A DNA stretch of 64,000 nucleotides from Podospora pseudocomata (lineage: Eukaryota > Ascomycota > Sordariomycetes > Sordariales > Podosporaceae), in the NCBI RefSeq assembly GCF_035222375.1, contig NC_085888.1, forward strand, positions 1,860,001 through 1,924,000, given 5' to 3'. Positions 53,443-64,000 of the stretch are shown here, piece by piece (the stretch's first letter is position 1; each line of letters opens with the position of its first letter). Position numbers and translations under genes: made by a program. The notes beneath the pieces were generated by a model. The model did not search any database, was not told where the DNA came from, and saw nothing but the letters and a program-made list of their open reading frames with translations.

Positions 53443-54333
53443 CGTGACGGTTGTGCGGCCTGTCAATTGAGTTAGTGATAATGTCACAGGAAATACAAAA
53501 CAAGGGAGCATACCCGAAGCCTCTGTCCAATCTATGTGGTGATGGTGTGGTGTCTGTAACTGCGCAACCTCGAAGCGCAAAGCCCAAGGTCCAGGTCTCT
53601 CGTCACGGCGATAGCGGTACTTGGACTGGGGCTCTCCCCAATTCCAATTGGCGAAGCTCTGAGTGGATGATTTCACTTTCTTGCCTCAGGCACCCAACCA
53701 ATTCCCTCGAAAGCTCGGACCACCTCTTCAAGGCTGCCAAGCATTAGACCCACCCTCAAATTCACTGACTAATCAGTCCAAACGCAACCTTGCATTGCTG
53801 CAAACCGGGGGTGTCCAACTCCAGTAGCCAGCAACCTGAACACTTTCGCGATCAACCCAGGCAAAACTTCGACTCGCTCCAGAACCACATCCACAACCAT
53901 TGACAGCCAGCAACTGCCATTTTCACGCGTCTCTACCCCAGAGCGTCTCCATAGAAGCCAAAAATAATCATATCCCTGCCGAATTCCACCTTCCTCCGCG
54001 CGTTCAACACCCCAAAGCCTTGACCCACGAATCGAACTCAACTTTTTTGTTTTTTGTTTTTGCATGCCTCGCGGCGCGGCGCATATAAAACCGAGATATA
54101 TTCCCTGCGAGATATCTAGTCGGTAGTGATTGTTCCCCCCGAACGATGCGCCGGGTGTTATAGCCGCCGAAGATCGGAATCATCACGCAAAAGACCGAGG
54201 TGACCTGGCTGGCTGGCATGCGCCGCGGGTGGTGAATACAACTTGGCGGGTGTGGGCTTCACCGAGATCCCTTGTTTAGGGGAAGCAGGAGCTTGAGATC
54301 AACCGAGGGGGAAAAATAAGAGACGGGATCATA
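53443..54333. other. Divergent promoter of the complex I subunit and the MYST gene
   Basis: 891 bp without a coding region; a T/G-rich run (TTTTTTGTTTTTTG) lies near 54044-54060. Open frames are short and resemble nothing. Confidence 0.5.
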
Positions 54334-57300
54334 ATGGCCGAGGCTCAGCTAATGCAGGAGCAGCTACAACTGAGCGTCATGCAGTCAGAGCGTGAGGCTG
54401 AACTCGCCGCAGATGGGGATGTGGCCATGGGGGAGGATATCAGTGCGGCCGCTTCTCAGAGTCAGATTGACGTTGGGAGCCTGGCGGGTGAGCATTACGA
54501 GGATGCGGAGATGGATATGGATGCCGATGGGGAGCCTGACGACGGCGGGGAGGAACACGACGATCACAGCAGTGCCCAACACAGCGACTCGGAGCAGGAA
54601 GAGGATGGGATTTTCGAGGAGGATGCCGAGGAGGAAGAGGATAATGAGGTTGTTCCTGCCAAAGTTCGCCAGTCGCGACGAGGGAGCAAGGGGAGGACAA
54701 CAAGGGATGAGGATGCTGAAGAGGACGAGGACGAGGAAGATGATGAGGGTGTCGGGGCGGTCAAGATCAAGCCTGGCGAGACAGATGATGAGTCGGATAG
54801 TGCCCACTCTGCGGATTCTGCCAGTGTCAGTGACAATGACTCTGATGCTGGTGCCGAGGAGGAGTGGGAGCCCGCGAATAATGATGAAGCGGAGGAGGAT
54901 GAGGATGAGACTGATGACGGACACTGCGTCTTCTGTAAGCAGAGTGAAGAAAACGATCCGGCAGAAGAGTTTGAGGTGTATTTGGCTTGCACCAGGTGTC
55001 AGGACAACGGTTAGTGAACTCCTGGCTATGAGTCGTTGATTGCCATCTACTGACAACCAGTTGTACAGCTCACCAACAATGTGCCCGTGACAGCAAGGCA
55101 TTGGATGGCGAAACGAGTAGGTGGTCTACGAATACATTGTGTAGAACCGTGCTGACAACAGCTGCAGGTCCTGAGAGCTGGAAGTGCCCCAAGTGCGCAG
55201 ACACTGAATCAGAATCCGACGCCCATAACGAAGAAGATGTCGAGATGGATGGCATCACTGACACCAGTGCTCCTCCATCTGCCCGGCGTGCACATGCGCC
55301 AAAACTAGCGAGGGACCTGCTTCCGTCACAAAAGGGCGCTGTCAAGCCGGAATCACACTCTGTCTTCAACCAACTCGTCCTCGACGAGGATCCTATGGAC
55401 GGATCGCGCGTGCTTAGAAAGCGGAAAACATCATCGATCGAGCCTGACGAGCACGTTATGGCCCTGCGAAAGAGGCGTCGGACAACAACAGAGGAGGCGA
55501 GCAACGAGGAAGCCTCAGCCGGCAGGGAAGGATCATCTAGACCAGTGTCCCGATCTTTACGGCTCAAGATTTTACAGAGCTCCGGTCTTGCTTCTGTCAC
55601 GAAGAAGACACGGAACAGCATCATCGTCAAGATGCGCGTGAATGCGGTGGAACTCGCTCGGATCTCATCTGAAAAGCCCAAGGGCCTTAAGAAACGACCT
55701 AATAGATCTAATAGGTCGGGGAGATCGGGAAGATCGGCAAGGCGACCATCTAGAAATGACGGGCCTCGCGGTGCTGGGGCGGTCCAAGTCCCAATAGCCA
55801 CTCCGTTTACTAGCACGAGCTACTCTCAGCCATTTTACTCTTTCTACGATAGGGAGACGGACGAGCTAAAGGGCAAACCATATGGTGGCATCTTGACCGA
55901 ACCCGAAGCCGACACGTCCAAAACGATGCCGGCACCCGAAGACCGACGTCGTTTCGACGAGGCAAAGCAAAAGGCCGAAGAAGAATGGAGACAGAGGCTG
56001 CTGCAGGTGCAAGCCGAGACTGAAGTGCCGAGCAAAAAGTCTAAGAAGGCGTCGGGCCCGGCCAGCCAGATCGAGTGCATCCAGTTTGGAGGCTGGGAGA
56101 TCGACACGTGGTACGCGGCGCCGTATCCCGAGGAGTACAGCAGGAACCGGATTCTTTACATTTGTCAGTTTTGCCTCAAGTACATGAACTCGGACTATGT
56201 CACCTCGAGGCACAAGCTCAAGTGTCCGGCGAAGCATCCTCCTGGGGATGAGATTTACCGGCACGGGTCAATTTCAGTCTTTGAGGTTGATGGACGCAAG
56301 AATCCGGTTTACTGCCAAAACCTCTGCCTGCTCGCCAAGCTGTTTTTGGGATCCAAGACGCTTTACTACGACGTGGAGCCGTTTTTGTTTTATGTCCTCT
56401 GCGAGTATGATGATTTGGGGTATCATTTTGTGGGGTACTTTTCAAAGGAGAAGCGGGCGAGCAGTCAGAACAATGTTTCTTGCATTCTGACGCTGCCGAT
56501 TCACCAGCGGAAGGGGTATGGAAATTTGCTGATTGACTTTTCGTATCTTTTGACGAGGGTTGAGCAAAAGACGGGGTCGCCGGAGAAGCCGCTTTCGGAC
56601 ATGGGGTTGGTGTCGTATAGGAATTATTGGAGGTTGACCATGTGCAAGTATTTTGTGCAGCAGCGGGAGGAGAAGGGGTTGAGCATCAAGAAGATATCGG
56701 ATGATACAGGGCTGACGGCGGATGATGTTGTTTCGGCGTTGGAGGGGTTGAGGTGTTTGGTTAAGGATCCGGTGACGGGGCTTTATGCGTTTAGAGTTGA
56801 TTTGGGCTTTTGTAGGGAGTATGTGGAGAAGTGGGAGGGGAAGGGGTATGTGCAGTTGAACGAGAAGGCGCTGACTTGGACGCCGTATGTGATGGGGAGG
56901 AGCAATGCGACGAATTTTGAGCTGGGGCCGGCGTTGACGGCTATTGCGCCGAGGGAGGAGGAGGAGGACCACCAGGGGCAGAAACCGATTGTTGCTGGGG
57001 ACGGTTTAGTCAATGGGAATGGGTCGTTTACTACGCAGTCGGAAGGTGGGGCGGGACAAGATGTCAAGCCGCCGCCGGTTGAAGGTCATGTTCTTGAGTC
57101 TACGGAATCGTCGACGAGGGAGTCGAATGGTTCTGCCGAGGTCAAGCCTGCGGAAGATGCAAACGGGGAGTTGGAGGATGAACCGCAAAGCGAAGATAAC
57201 AAGAACTTCCCTGGCTACTACGACGAGAACCCCCAACAGGCCGAAGCCGATGTGGAAGAAGGCCCGCAACAAGAGCAAGACCCCGAACCCAAACAAGATC

Positions 57301-57773
57301 CTAGCGATTGGATGTCCCAATACATTGGCATTCCTCCCTCTCGATTCGAAGTCGTCCCACCGCTTAACCCCAGACGAACAGACCGTTCTAGAGCTGTGGT
57401 CTCCCGGCCCCCGGTTGTCAGGACGGCAAGCAGCGCTGCGAGGCCAAGGCCAAAACGGTCAGGGGGAAGTGCGAGACGTCCTGCTGCTGCTAGGCCGAGG
57501 GCTAGCTCGAGTGCGAACATTAAGAGGAAGCCGGGTGGTACGGGCAGGGGGCCGGGAAGGTGGCCCAAGGGGACGAAGAAGAGTGATTATGGGAATGCGG
57601 ATAGTGGGCCGGGGTTGCCACCGGGGTGGATTGCGGAGCGGCAGAAGGAGGGTGGGGAGGGGGTGATGGATACGGTGCAGGTGCAGAGTCCTGGGGGGAA
57701 GGGGAAAGAGGGGATCGATTTGGTGATGAGTGATGTGGTTGTTGATGGGGGGGCGGGGGAAGGGGAGGAGTGA
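54334..57773 (+). CDS. SAS3: PHD-MYST histone acetyltransferase, Sas3/MOZ type
   Basis: Three exons: 54334-55009, 55069-55116 (48 nt) and 55168-57773; 1109 residues. It transfers acetyl groups to histone H3 tails in NuA3-type complexes. The first ~200 residues are highly acidic. A C4HC3 PHD finger (CVFC...CTRC....HQQC...CPKC, ~residues 209-250) is spread over all three exons. A basic linker follows. The MYST domain begins near 543 (IECIQFGGWEIDTWY): C2HC zinc finger CQFC...HKLKC, catalytic Cys ~680 in NNVSCILTLP, acetyl-CoA loop QRKGYG ~688-693, and a Glu at ~714 in SPEKPLSD. The C-terminus is Pro/Glu-rich and ends with basic, AT-hook-like GRGPGRWPKGTKK. Sas3 is preferred over Esa1 and Sas2 because of the size and the PHD; Esa1 would carry a chromodomain. 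Confidence 0.92.
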
Positions 57774-59236
57774 TGGGGGGGGGTGTTTAAGCATTGGTAT
57801 TATCTGGGAAGGGTAAGGGCAGGGGAGGGATGGGAGTTATTGATACCACGGCGTTTTTTTGTTTGAAGCGAGGGAATATTATTATTATACATTTGGTGTT
57901 TGGGTTCGTTTTCTTTTCAGGAGGGGGGGGTGGAGGGGGGGGTGGAAGGAAGGCCTGTGTGCGTGAGTATTGCTTTGAACTATTTACACAATTGTACTTT
58001 TAACCACTTTTGTTCGAGGGTTGTGTGGTAGAGGTTCTTTTCTTAAAAGATATTTGAGGAAGTTGAAAGGTTGTGAACAGCAGGTTAGACAAGAGCGTTT
58101 GAACAAGAATAATGGCTGCCCACTACATAGATGTCTCTCGGGTACCTGCCCTCCACGACGTGGCCATGCCAGGATCACAGATCGTGTGGCATTCGAGATA
58201 GCAACATTTACGTCATGGCCGTCCACCTTCAGGTGGTTCCTCTATGATGTGCTGCCCAGAGTAGTCTAGCGCAGGCTGGAGGCTTTCTGGAATGTCTTGG
58301 CATGCTTCAACACTGCAGCAGCCGCCACTTGCACTTGAAGCCTTTTTTGTTGTTGTCAACTGCCTGTCAGCTTCATATAGAGTTTTGTTGGAGGCAGAAA
58401 GATCCAAGTTAAAGTCTAATGAAGATCCGCTGAGGGCTTGTCTAGATTTTCCGAGGCGCAAAGGTTGGCGTTGAACTTGTTATGCTGGAATCTCGGTAAA
58501 TGGCCGACAGATCTCCTGTATATCCACTCTGTTGTCATCTCTCCAATCTTGAAATTGGAAAGCGCGAGATACAATTTCATCCTTTCTCATCTTTTCCTTG
58601 TGCCGCTGATGATTGTTTGAAGTTGGCAGAGGATACAGTGCCAATTTGCAATTGAGTTTCCAGATAGTCAGTGTCTTTTTTTTCTTTTTTCTTTTCTTCT
58701 TTTTTTTTTTTTTTTTGGAGCAGTTTGAACAAGCTCTCCCCCTCTTCACATACATCAATCAAGTCTCACACACCACACGCAGCTCCAACCACCGAGCGCG
58801 CGCCACTCCCAACATACGGTACCTAACCTACCTAAACAGTGCGAATCAGGGGCTGAAGGAGAAGGCGAAAAAGCTTAACGTGGGTTGCACGATTACTTGT
58901 TGCTACCGACACGATCGCAGGTCCCTACTGTCTCCTATCATCGCAGCGTACCAACTGACGCTCTTCGCCTTACCAAGACCTACTATCCCCTGAACTTGGA
59001 AGGTTGGTGGCGCGTCCTTTTAGAGGTTACTGCTCACACAATCGGCTGCCAAGCTCCCGTCGGCACCACCCAGCATCCCTCCCCCGGCCGGCGACACGCA
59101 CCACCCACTGCTTGCTGCTACTTACCACCACCACTTCTCAGTTTCCTAGCTTTCTTCCCTCTGCGACATTACCGGCCTCCCACTCTCTCGACATCCGCTA
59201 CCGCCGGGTCTTCTTCTTCACACACCGACGCCCAAC
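57774..59236. other. Spacer between SAS3 and the epsin gene
   Basis: 1.46 kb without a coding region. It has G-runs at 57775-57783 and 57925-57942 behind SAS3 and a long T-rich tract at about 58675-58718. A pyrimidine-rich leader upstream of the epsin ATG follows. Confidence 0.5.
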
Positions 59237-61228
59237 ATGTCGAAAGTCATTCGCAGCGTCAAGAATGTCACCAAGGGTTATTCCAGCGTCCAGGTCAAGG
59301 TGCGCGAAGGTGGGTTCCCTCTTCCCTCGTCAACGTCGTCCCAAACTGCGCCGTATCATGCGCGCAAATCGAACCCGGCCCGTTAACTAATCTTCCGGCA
59401 ATGCAGCGACCAGCAATGACCCATGGGGACCGACAGGAACACAGATGAGCGAGATCGCTCAGTTGACGTACAATTCGTGAGTGCATACGCAACCTCACCG
59501 GTGCCGGCCGCTGGCTGTGCTAGCACAAGGTGTCTCCAACCACCAATTTTGCTGACACAACCCCCGACAGGTCGACCGAGTTTTACGAGATTATGGACAT
59601 GCTCGACAAGCGGCTCAATGATAAGGGCAAGAACTGGCGACACGTGCTCAAGGCGCTCAAGGTTATGGACTATTGCCTGCACGAGGGCTCCGAGCTGGTT
59701 GTGACGTGGGCCAAGCAGAATATCTTTATCATCAAGACGCTGCGCGAGTTTATCTACATTGATGAGGAGGGCAAGGATGTGGGAGCGAATGGTGGGTGGC
59801 TTTGGAAATGCTTCTGTCGTTTTTGCCGGGGATGGGTTGGCTGACTGACTTTGATTTTGGATAGTTCGCATTGCCGCAAAGGAGCTGTCTGCGCTGATCG
59901 CTGACGAGGAGAGACTGAGAGCCGAGCGAGCCGATAGGAGGATCTGGAAGTCTCGTGTCAATGGTCTCGAGGAATACGCCCCCCAGCAGAGCAGGGAAGA
60001 GCGGCAACCCCGCCGCGAGCGACGACAGCCGACCGATGAGGAGGACACCGAGTACAGGCTGGCGATCGAGGCCAGCAAGGCCCAAGAGGAGGAGGATAGG
60101 AGAAAGCGCGAGAGCCGGAACGTGGATGAGGATGATGACGATCTGGCCAAGGCGATCAAGCTCAGCAAGGAGGAAGAGGAAAGACGGCGACGGGAACTGG
60201 AGTCGACCAATGCTGCCGCTCTGTTTGATGACGCACCGACGCCAACGGCTCAGCCTCAGTTCACCGGGTTCAACCAGGGCTATCAGCAGGGGAGCGCGGT
60301 TGACTTTTTTGCCAACCCGATTGATCAGAGCCAGATGCAGATGCAGCCAACGGGCTATGTACAGAACGCGTTTACCGGGTACGGGGTTCAGCAGCCGCAG
60401 CCAACTGGCTATCAGAATGGCTTCCAGAACGGGTTTGGCCAGCAGCCAAATGCTTTTGACCCGTACGGTCAACAGCAGCAGCAACAGCAGGCTTTCCAGC
60501 CCCAGCCGACGGGTTACAACCCTTACCTTCAGCAGCAACAGCAGCAGCCGTTCCAGCAGCAGCAAACATCCCAGCAGTTCCTGACACCACAGGTTCAAGA
60601 GAACACTCTCCAGCCAGGTAGCAATAACCCCTGGGCCAGCAACCACAGCACCGGTCTTCAGGCCATGAAGCCCACGCCCACAGGTTCAAACAACCCCTTT
60701 GCCCAGCGACCATCCTCCGCATTCAAGGCCACCTCCTCGCTGGGTAGCCTCCCAGAGCAAAAGACGCTCTCAACCTTTAGCTCCTTCACATCGCAGCCAG
60801 CATCGCAGTCCCAGCCTCAGTTCCAGTCTCAGCCCTCGTTCCAACTGCAGCCACCTCAGCAGCAGCAGCCCCAGAGGGAGATGACGGAGCACGAGGCGAG
60901 ACTGAACGCGCTATTGAGTACGGGCGAGGGTTTGGATACGTTCGGTAACACGGGTAACCTGAGGATTCCGGCGCAGCATACGGCTCCGGGGGTGTTTGTT
61001 AACAGTGCGGGGGCTGGGTTGGGAAGGATGACGGCTGATCAAACGGGGAGTAATCCGTTCTTGAGGCAGCAGTTTACGGGGATGCCGACGGTTAGTTATG
61101 GTGGTGGGGGACAGCAGCAGCAGACGGGGCCTGGGGCGTTTGGTGGGGTGGGGGGAGGGGCGAACAACCCTTTTGCACAGAGGAGTGTAGGACAGCAACA
61201 GCAGCAGGGGGATTTGATTCAGTTTTAA
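59237..61228 (+). CDS. ENT1: Epsin, ENTH-domain endocytic adaptor
   Basis: Four exons: 59237-59309, 59407-59476, 59571-59791 and 59865-61228; 575 residues. Donors are GTGGGT, GTGAGT and GTGGGT. Epsins bind phosphatidylinositol 4,5-bisphosphate, clathrin and ubiquitinated cargo at endocytic sites. The ENTH domain fills residues ~1-150: MSKVIRSVKNVTKGYS, REATSNDPWGPTG, MSEIAQLTYNSSTEFYEIM, NWRHVLKALKVMDYCLHEGSE. Two ubiquitin-interacting motifs follow (DTEYRLAIEASKAQEEE and DDDLAKAIKLSKEEEE). The rest is a Gln/Pro/Asn-rich tail with several TGY/TGF repeats and at least three NPF motifs (SNNPFAQ, GSNPFLR, NNPFAQR) for EH-domain partners. A clathrin-box-like LIQF is the extreme C-terminus. Ent1 versus Ent2 cannot be distinguished; filamentous fungi usually have one gene. 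Confidence 0.94.
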
Positions 61229-63083
61229 GAGGGGTGAAGAGGGGGTAGAAGGGAAAGAATGAAGAGTCTGAAGAGTGAGGATGATGAGAGAGAAGCAAGG
61301 GGAGGGTGGAGTAATTGGGGTGGGGGGCGGTTGAGTATAGTTTCGATGGGGACGGTATTTGTTAGGTTGGTTTTGGTGGGTTTGAGGGAACAGAAAAGAG
61401 GAGTGGGAAAGGGGTAGGGTAGGGGTTGGAAGAAAGAAGTTTGAGAGTTGTGGATGTTTGATGTGGATGTTGACGTGGTGAAGTGGTGGTGGTGGTGGTG
61501 GTGGTGATGGATGGATTGATTTACTTAGGCAACCTATTTTTTTTTTGTCCTTTTCTTTTTCTTCTTCTTCTATCATTCGGAACATTGAGCTTCAGATTTT
61601 GAGTGTTTGTGTGATACAAATGGTGGTGTTTTGTGTCTTGTGTGAAGTTTATCGTGATGTAAAGGTATAGGCAGGTAGGTCAAAAGTCCAGGTTAGAAAG
61701 TTTGGTTGGACGGCTCTGTTGTGTCAAGGCTGGTTGGCTTTGAAAGGGCAGTAAGAGGGAGAGCAATGTGATATGTGAGAGAGGTGGAATATGGATATGT
61801 TGAAAAGTGAAGGGTGACAACCATATATATTTATAGCAGAGACCCCAGACTTGAAAGAGGTTGTAACACGTCTTGAGGTGGGCTGTTTTATTGTACATGG
61901 ACAAGTCTCATATGATTTTGGTCACTGCCCGATTTCACAACGAACCTACCTATTTCACACCGAGTTGTCAACTGAGAGGTGTGGAATTGTGGCATGCTTT
62001 ACGAAAAGACAGTAGACAAACGGAACAAAGGCCTGGTGTGTCTGGGGGATTTATAGTCTTTCCTGGAAGCAGGCAGCTGTGTGATTCATCAGGGGTAAAG
62101 GTCTAAAACTGAGAAATAGCAAGGCGTCCAATAATTTTGCTGGGAACGGTCTATGATTTGCAGTTGTCAAGTGCGTCAAGTACGTCAAGCTTGCAAGGCA
62201 GACTTGTAGAATTACTAAGCTGTAGCCTGTGGGCCAATCAGAGGGGGGAATTGGGCGTTGGCTGGCAGGTTGGGCTGGGCACGTGAGGGATTTGAGGATG
62301 ATGGTTGATGAACTTAAAAGCGAGCGGTCGGAGGAGAGGAGCCATAAATATGTAGGGGGAGAGACTGGGCTGGTGTTCCTGTTTCTTCAGAGCAAAAAGT
62401 TGACCTTGAAAGACCAAACAGGAGCTTGATGCTGCTTGGGTGCTTGATAATTGGTCCGTGTGTTCTGTCAAAAAAGCTGTGACCCTGGCCACTCTTTTCG
62501 CAGGTGACGCACGGCTCACCCAGGACTCTTCTTTATCTGATTGGTCACTTGAGCTCTTTTTTCGCCCCACCCAAGCATTGGGCTAGGAAAGAGAAACGGG
62601 CCAGGGCTGGAGAGAGAAGAGACAGAGAGGAAATAATAGCGGAACTTTCGCGAGCTTGCCCAACTCGATTCTCCATCGCGCCTGTCACGACCACAACGAA
62701 CAAGGGTCAAGGAAAGCAAGGTCGCCCATTTTCTTTACCTTACCTTCCCTCTCTCTATCCCCAAACAGCGCAGGCCAACATCTGAAACCTGCCTTTATTT
62801 GAACTTTCCTTTATCTCATTGAATTTTATTTTTCTTTTCGGGGGAAAAATAACATCCATCACGTTACGCGCGCAGATCGAGAAGACATCAGTCCCTGCCT
62901 CGCGATTTTTTTCCCCCGACTTCGTTGTCCAAGATAACCATCTGAGCCGACAACAACGAGGCGGCCAATCATCAACAACACCCGCTTGCCTCGTCACCGA
63001 GCACGACTGACGACAAACAAGCAACTACATCACCAGCATTTTCGTCTGCCTGCCACTGCGCGACATCGATCATCACCGAGACG
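61229..63083. other. 1.86-kb spacer between the epsin and nucleoporin genes
   Basis: No credible gene. A (GGT)n trinucleotide array lies at about 61485-61507 and a T-rich tract at 61537-61560, both behind the epsin gene. The right part is the nucleoporin promoter and leader. Confidence 0.5.
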
Positions 63084-64000
63084 ATGGCGTTCGGCGGTTT
63101 TGGCGGCGGCGGCGGCGGTTTCGGCCAGAATAATAACACCACCGGCTCGACATTCGGCGGCTTTGGTGCTACAAACAACACATCTTCAGGTACGTGTCAA
63201 CGACTTTTCGGTTTGTTCGAGGACGACTTTCCATTGCGACATCGATCGACGGTCTCATCGAGCGATCACCACTGCTGCCGACGATGAACTTTTTCGAGAC
63301 CGCGACTGATTACTGACTGATGACCTAGGGTTTGGCACAGGCACAGGCTTTGGAGCAACCAACAATGCTGCCCCCGGCACCACTGGCGGCAGTCTCTTCG
63401 GCGGCGGCGGCGGCGGCGGCGGTACTACTGGAGGCTTTGGTACTAACACCACAGGAGGTGCTTTTGGAGGTGGTGGTTTCGGCGCCGCGAAGCCAGCATT
63501 CGGCACGCCAGCCAGCACAAGCGGTGGAGGCCTTTTTGGGAGCACAACTGCCACCGCCGGCGGCACCGGGTTCGGCTTTGGCAACACTGCCAACACCGCT
63601 GCCACGTCAACACCCTTTGGCGGCGGCGGTGGATCATCACTGTTCGGCGCAGCCAAGCCTGCCACAACCGGCTTTGGCGGGACAAGCACGGGCTTCGGCG
63701 CCGGGGCGACTGGCGGCAGCCTTTTCGGCGGTGGAGGCACAAGCACCACGGGGACCGGCTTCGGTGCGACGACCAACCCCGGGATCGGCACCGCGACTGG
63801 CGAAGCTCCAGGGACGGCTGTTGTTGCTTTCAACCCCCTGGTAGAAAAGGAGCCCAACAATGTGTCTCAGAGCAACTCATTCCAGAACGTATGCTTCATG
63901 GACGCCTACAAGCGCTGGTCTCCTGAGGAGCTTAGATTGGTCGACTACAACCAGGGTCGGAAATCTGGAGGGGCTACCGGGTCGACGTTTGGAAGCACCA
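63084..64000 (+). CDS. Nup98-type FG nucleoporin, 5' part only
   Basis: Exon 1 is 63084-63189. The intron runs 63190-63328 (GTACGT donor, CCTAG acceptor), and exon 2 runs from 63329 past the right edge. The visible ~259 residues are dominated by GLFG/FG repeats in a Gly/Thr/Ala-rich context (SLFGGGG, GFGAT, TGFGFGN). They are followed by a GLEBS element, SFQNVCFMDAYKRW...LRLVDYNQGRK, which in Nup98 and yeast Nup116 binds the export factor Gle2/Rae1. The GLEBS motif distinguishes it from Nup100, Nup145N and other FG proteins. The protein lines the central channel of the nuclear pore. The autoproteolytic domain would lie outside the window. The start is the first ATG after the leader, giving MAFGGFGGGGGGFG. 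Confidence 0.92.

Overview
The window is nuclear DNA of a filamentous ascomycete. Codon use, compact introns (about 50-75 nt, with GTANGT-like donors and CTAAC branch sites) and the closest remembered protein relatives all point to the Sordariomycetes, probably Sordariales. It is a gene-dense euchromatic stretch holding about 22 protein-coding genes, two of them cut by the window edges (an Ind1-like protein on the left, a Nup98-type nucleoporin on the right), and one tRNA-Gly(UCC). No retroelement, virus-like element, CRISPR array or rRNA was seen. The only mobile-element candidate is a short, AT-rich, inverted-repeat-bounded MITE-like insertion at about 12.35-12.74 kb.

Layout. 0-12.3 kb: 3' end of the mitochondrial Fe-S/complex I assembly factor Ind1, a small unknown membrane protein, poly(A)-binding protein PAB1 (minus), HECT ligase HUL5 and the PP2A activator RRD1. 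12.3-20 kb: the MITE-like element, a secreted GH125 alpha-mannosidase (minus), tRNA-Gly, a GH92 alpha-mannosidase, a 21-bp minisatellite and the methyltransferase EFM7. 20-32.5 kb: an SNF2 ATPase (minus), a 2.1-kb gene-free interval with a telomere-complementary motif next to hairpins, the RanGTP-binding protein Yrb30 (minus), translation release factor eRF3/SUP35, and an SDR dehydrogenase. 32.5-46.5 kb: a 3.8-kb gene-free interval, a mitochondrial oxoglutarate/malate-type carrier, the deadenylase subunit PAN2, a cytochrome P450 and an ornithine-cyclodeaminase-family protein (minus). 47.4-64 kb: beta-carbonic anhydrase (minus), ribosomal protein eL8 (minus), tRNA thiolase NCS6, a 9.5-kDa complex I subunit (NDUFA1 type, minus), a PHD-MYST acetyltransferase (SAS3 type), an epsin and the Nup98-type nucleoporin.

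Most neighbours are unrelated housekeeping genes, so the order looks like ordinary fungal synteny rather than a pathway cluster. Functional links do exist: PAB1, eRF3 and PAN2 all meet on the mRNA poly(A) tail, and the GH125/GH92 pair should act on the same alpha-mannose-rich glycans. The less obvious content is in gene structure and spacers. There is a 4-nt internal micro-exon in the complex I subunit, a 7-nt first exon in carbonic anhydrase, an ATG-only first exon in eL8, a 21-nt first exon in PAN2, an A-rich leader upstream of PAB1, and a candidate (unproven) telomerase-RNA locus between the SNF2 gene and YRB30. All coding models with introns were built by hand from splice signals and family conservation.
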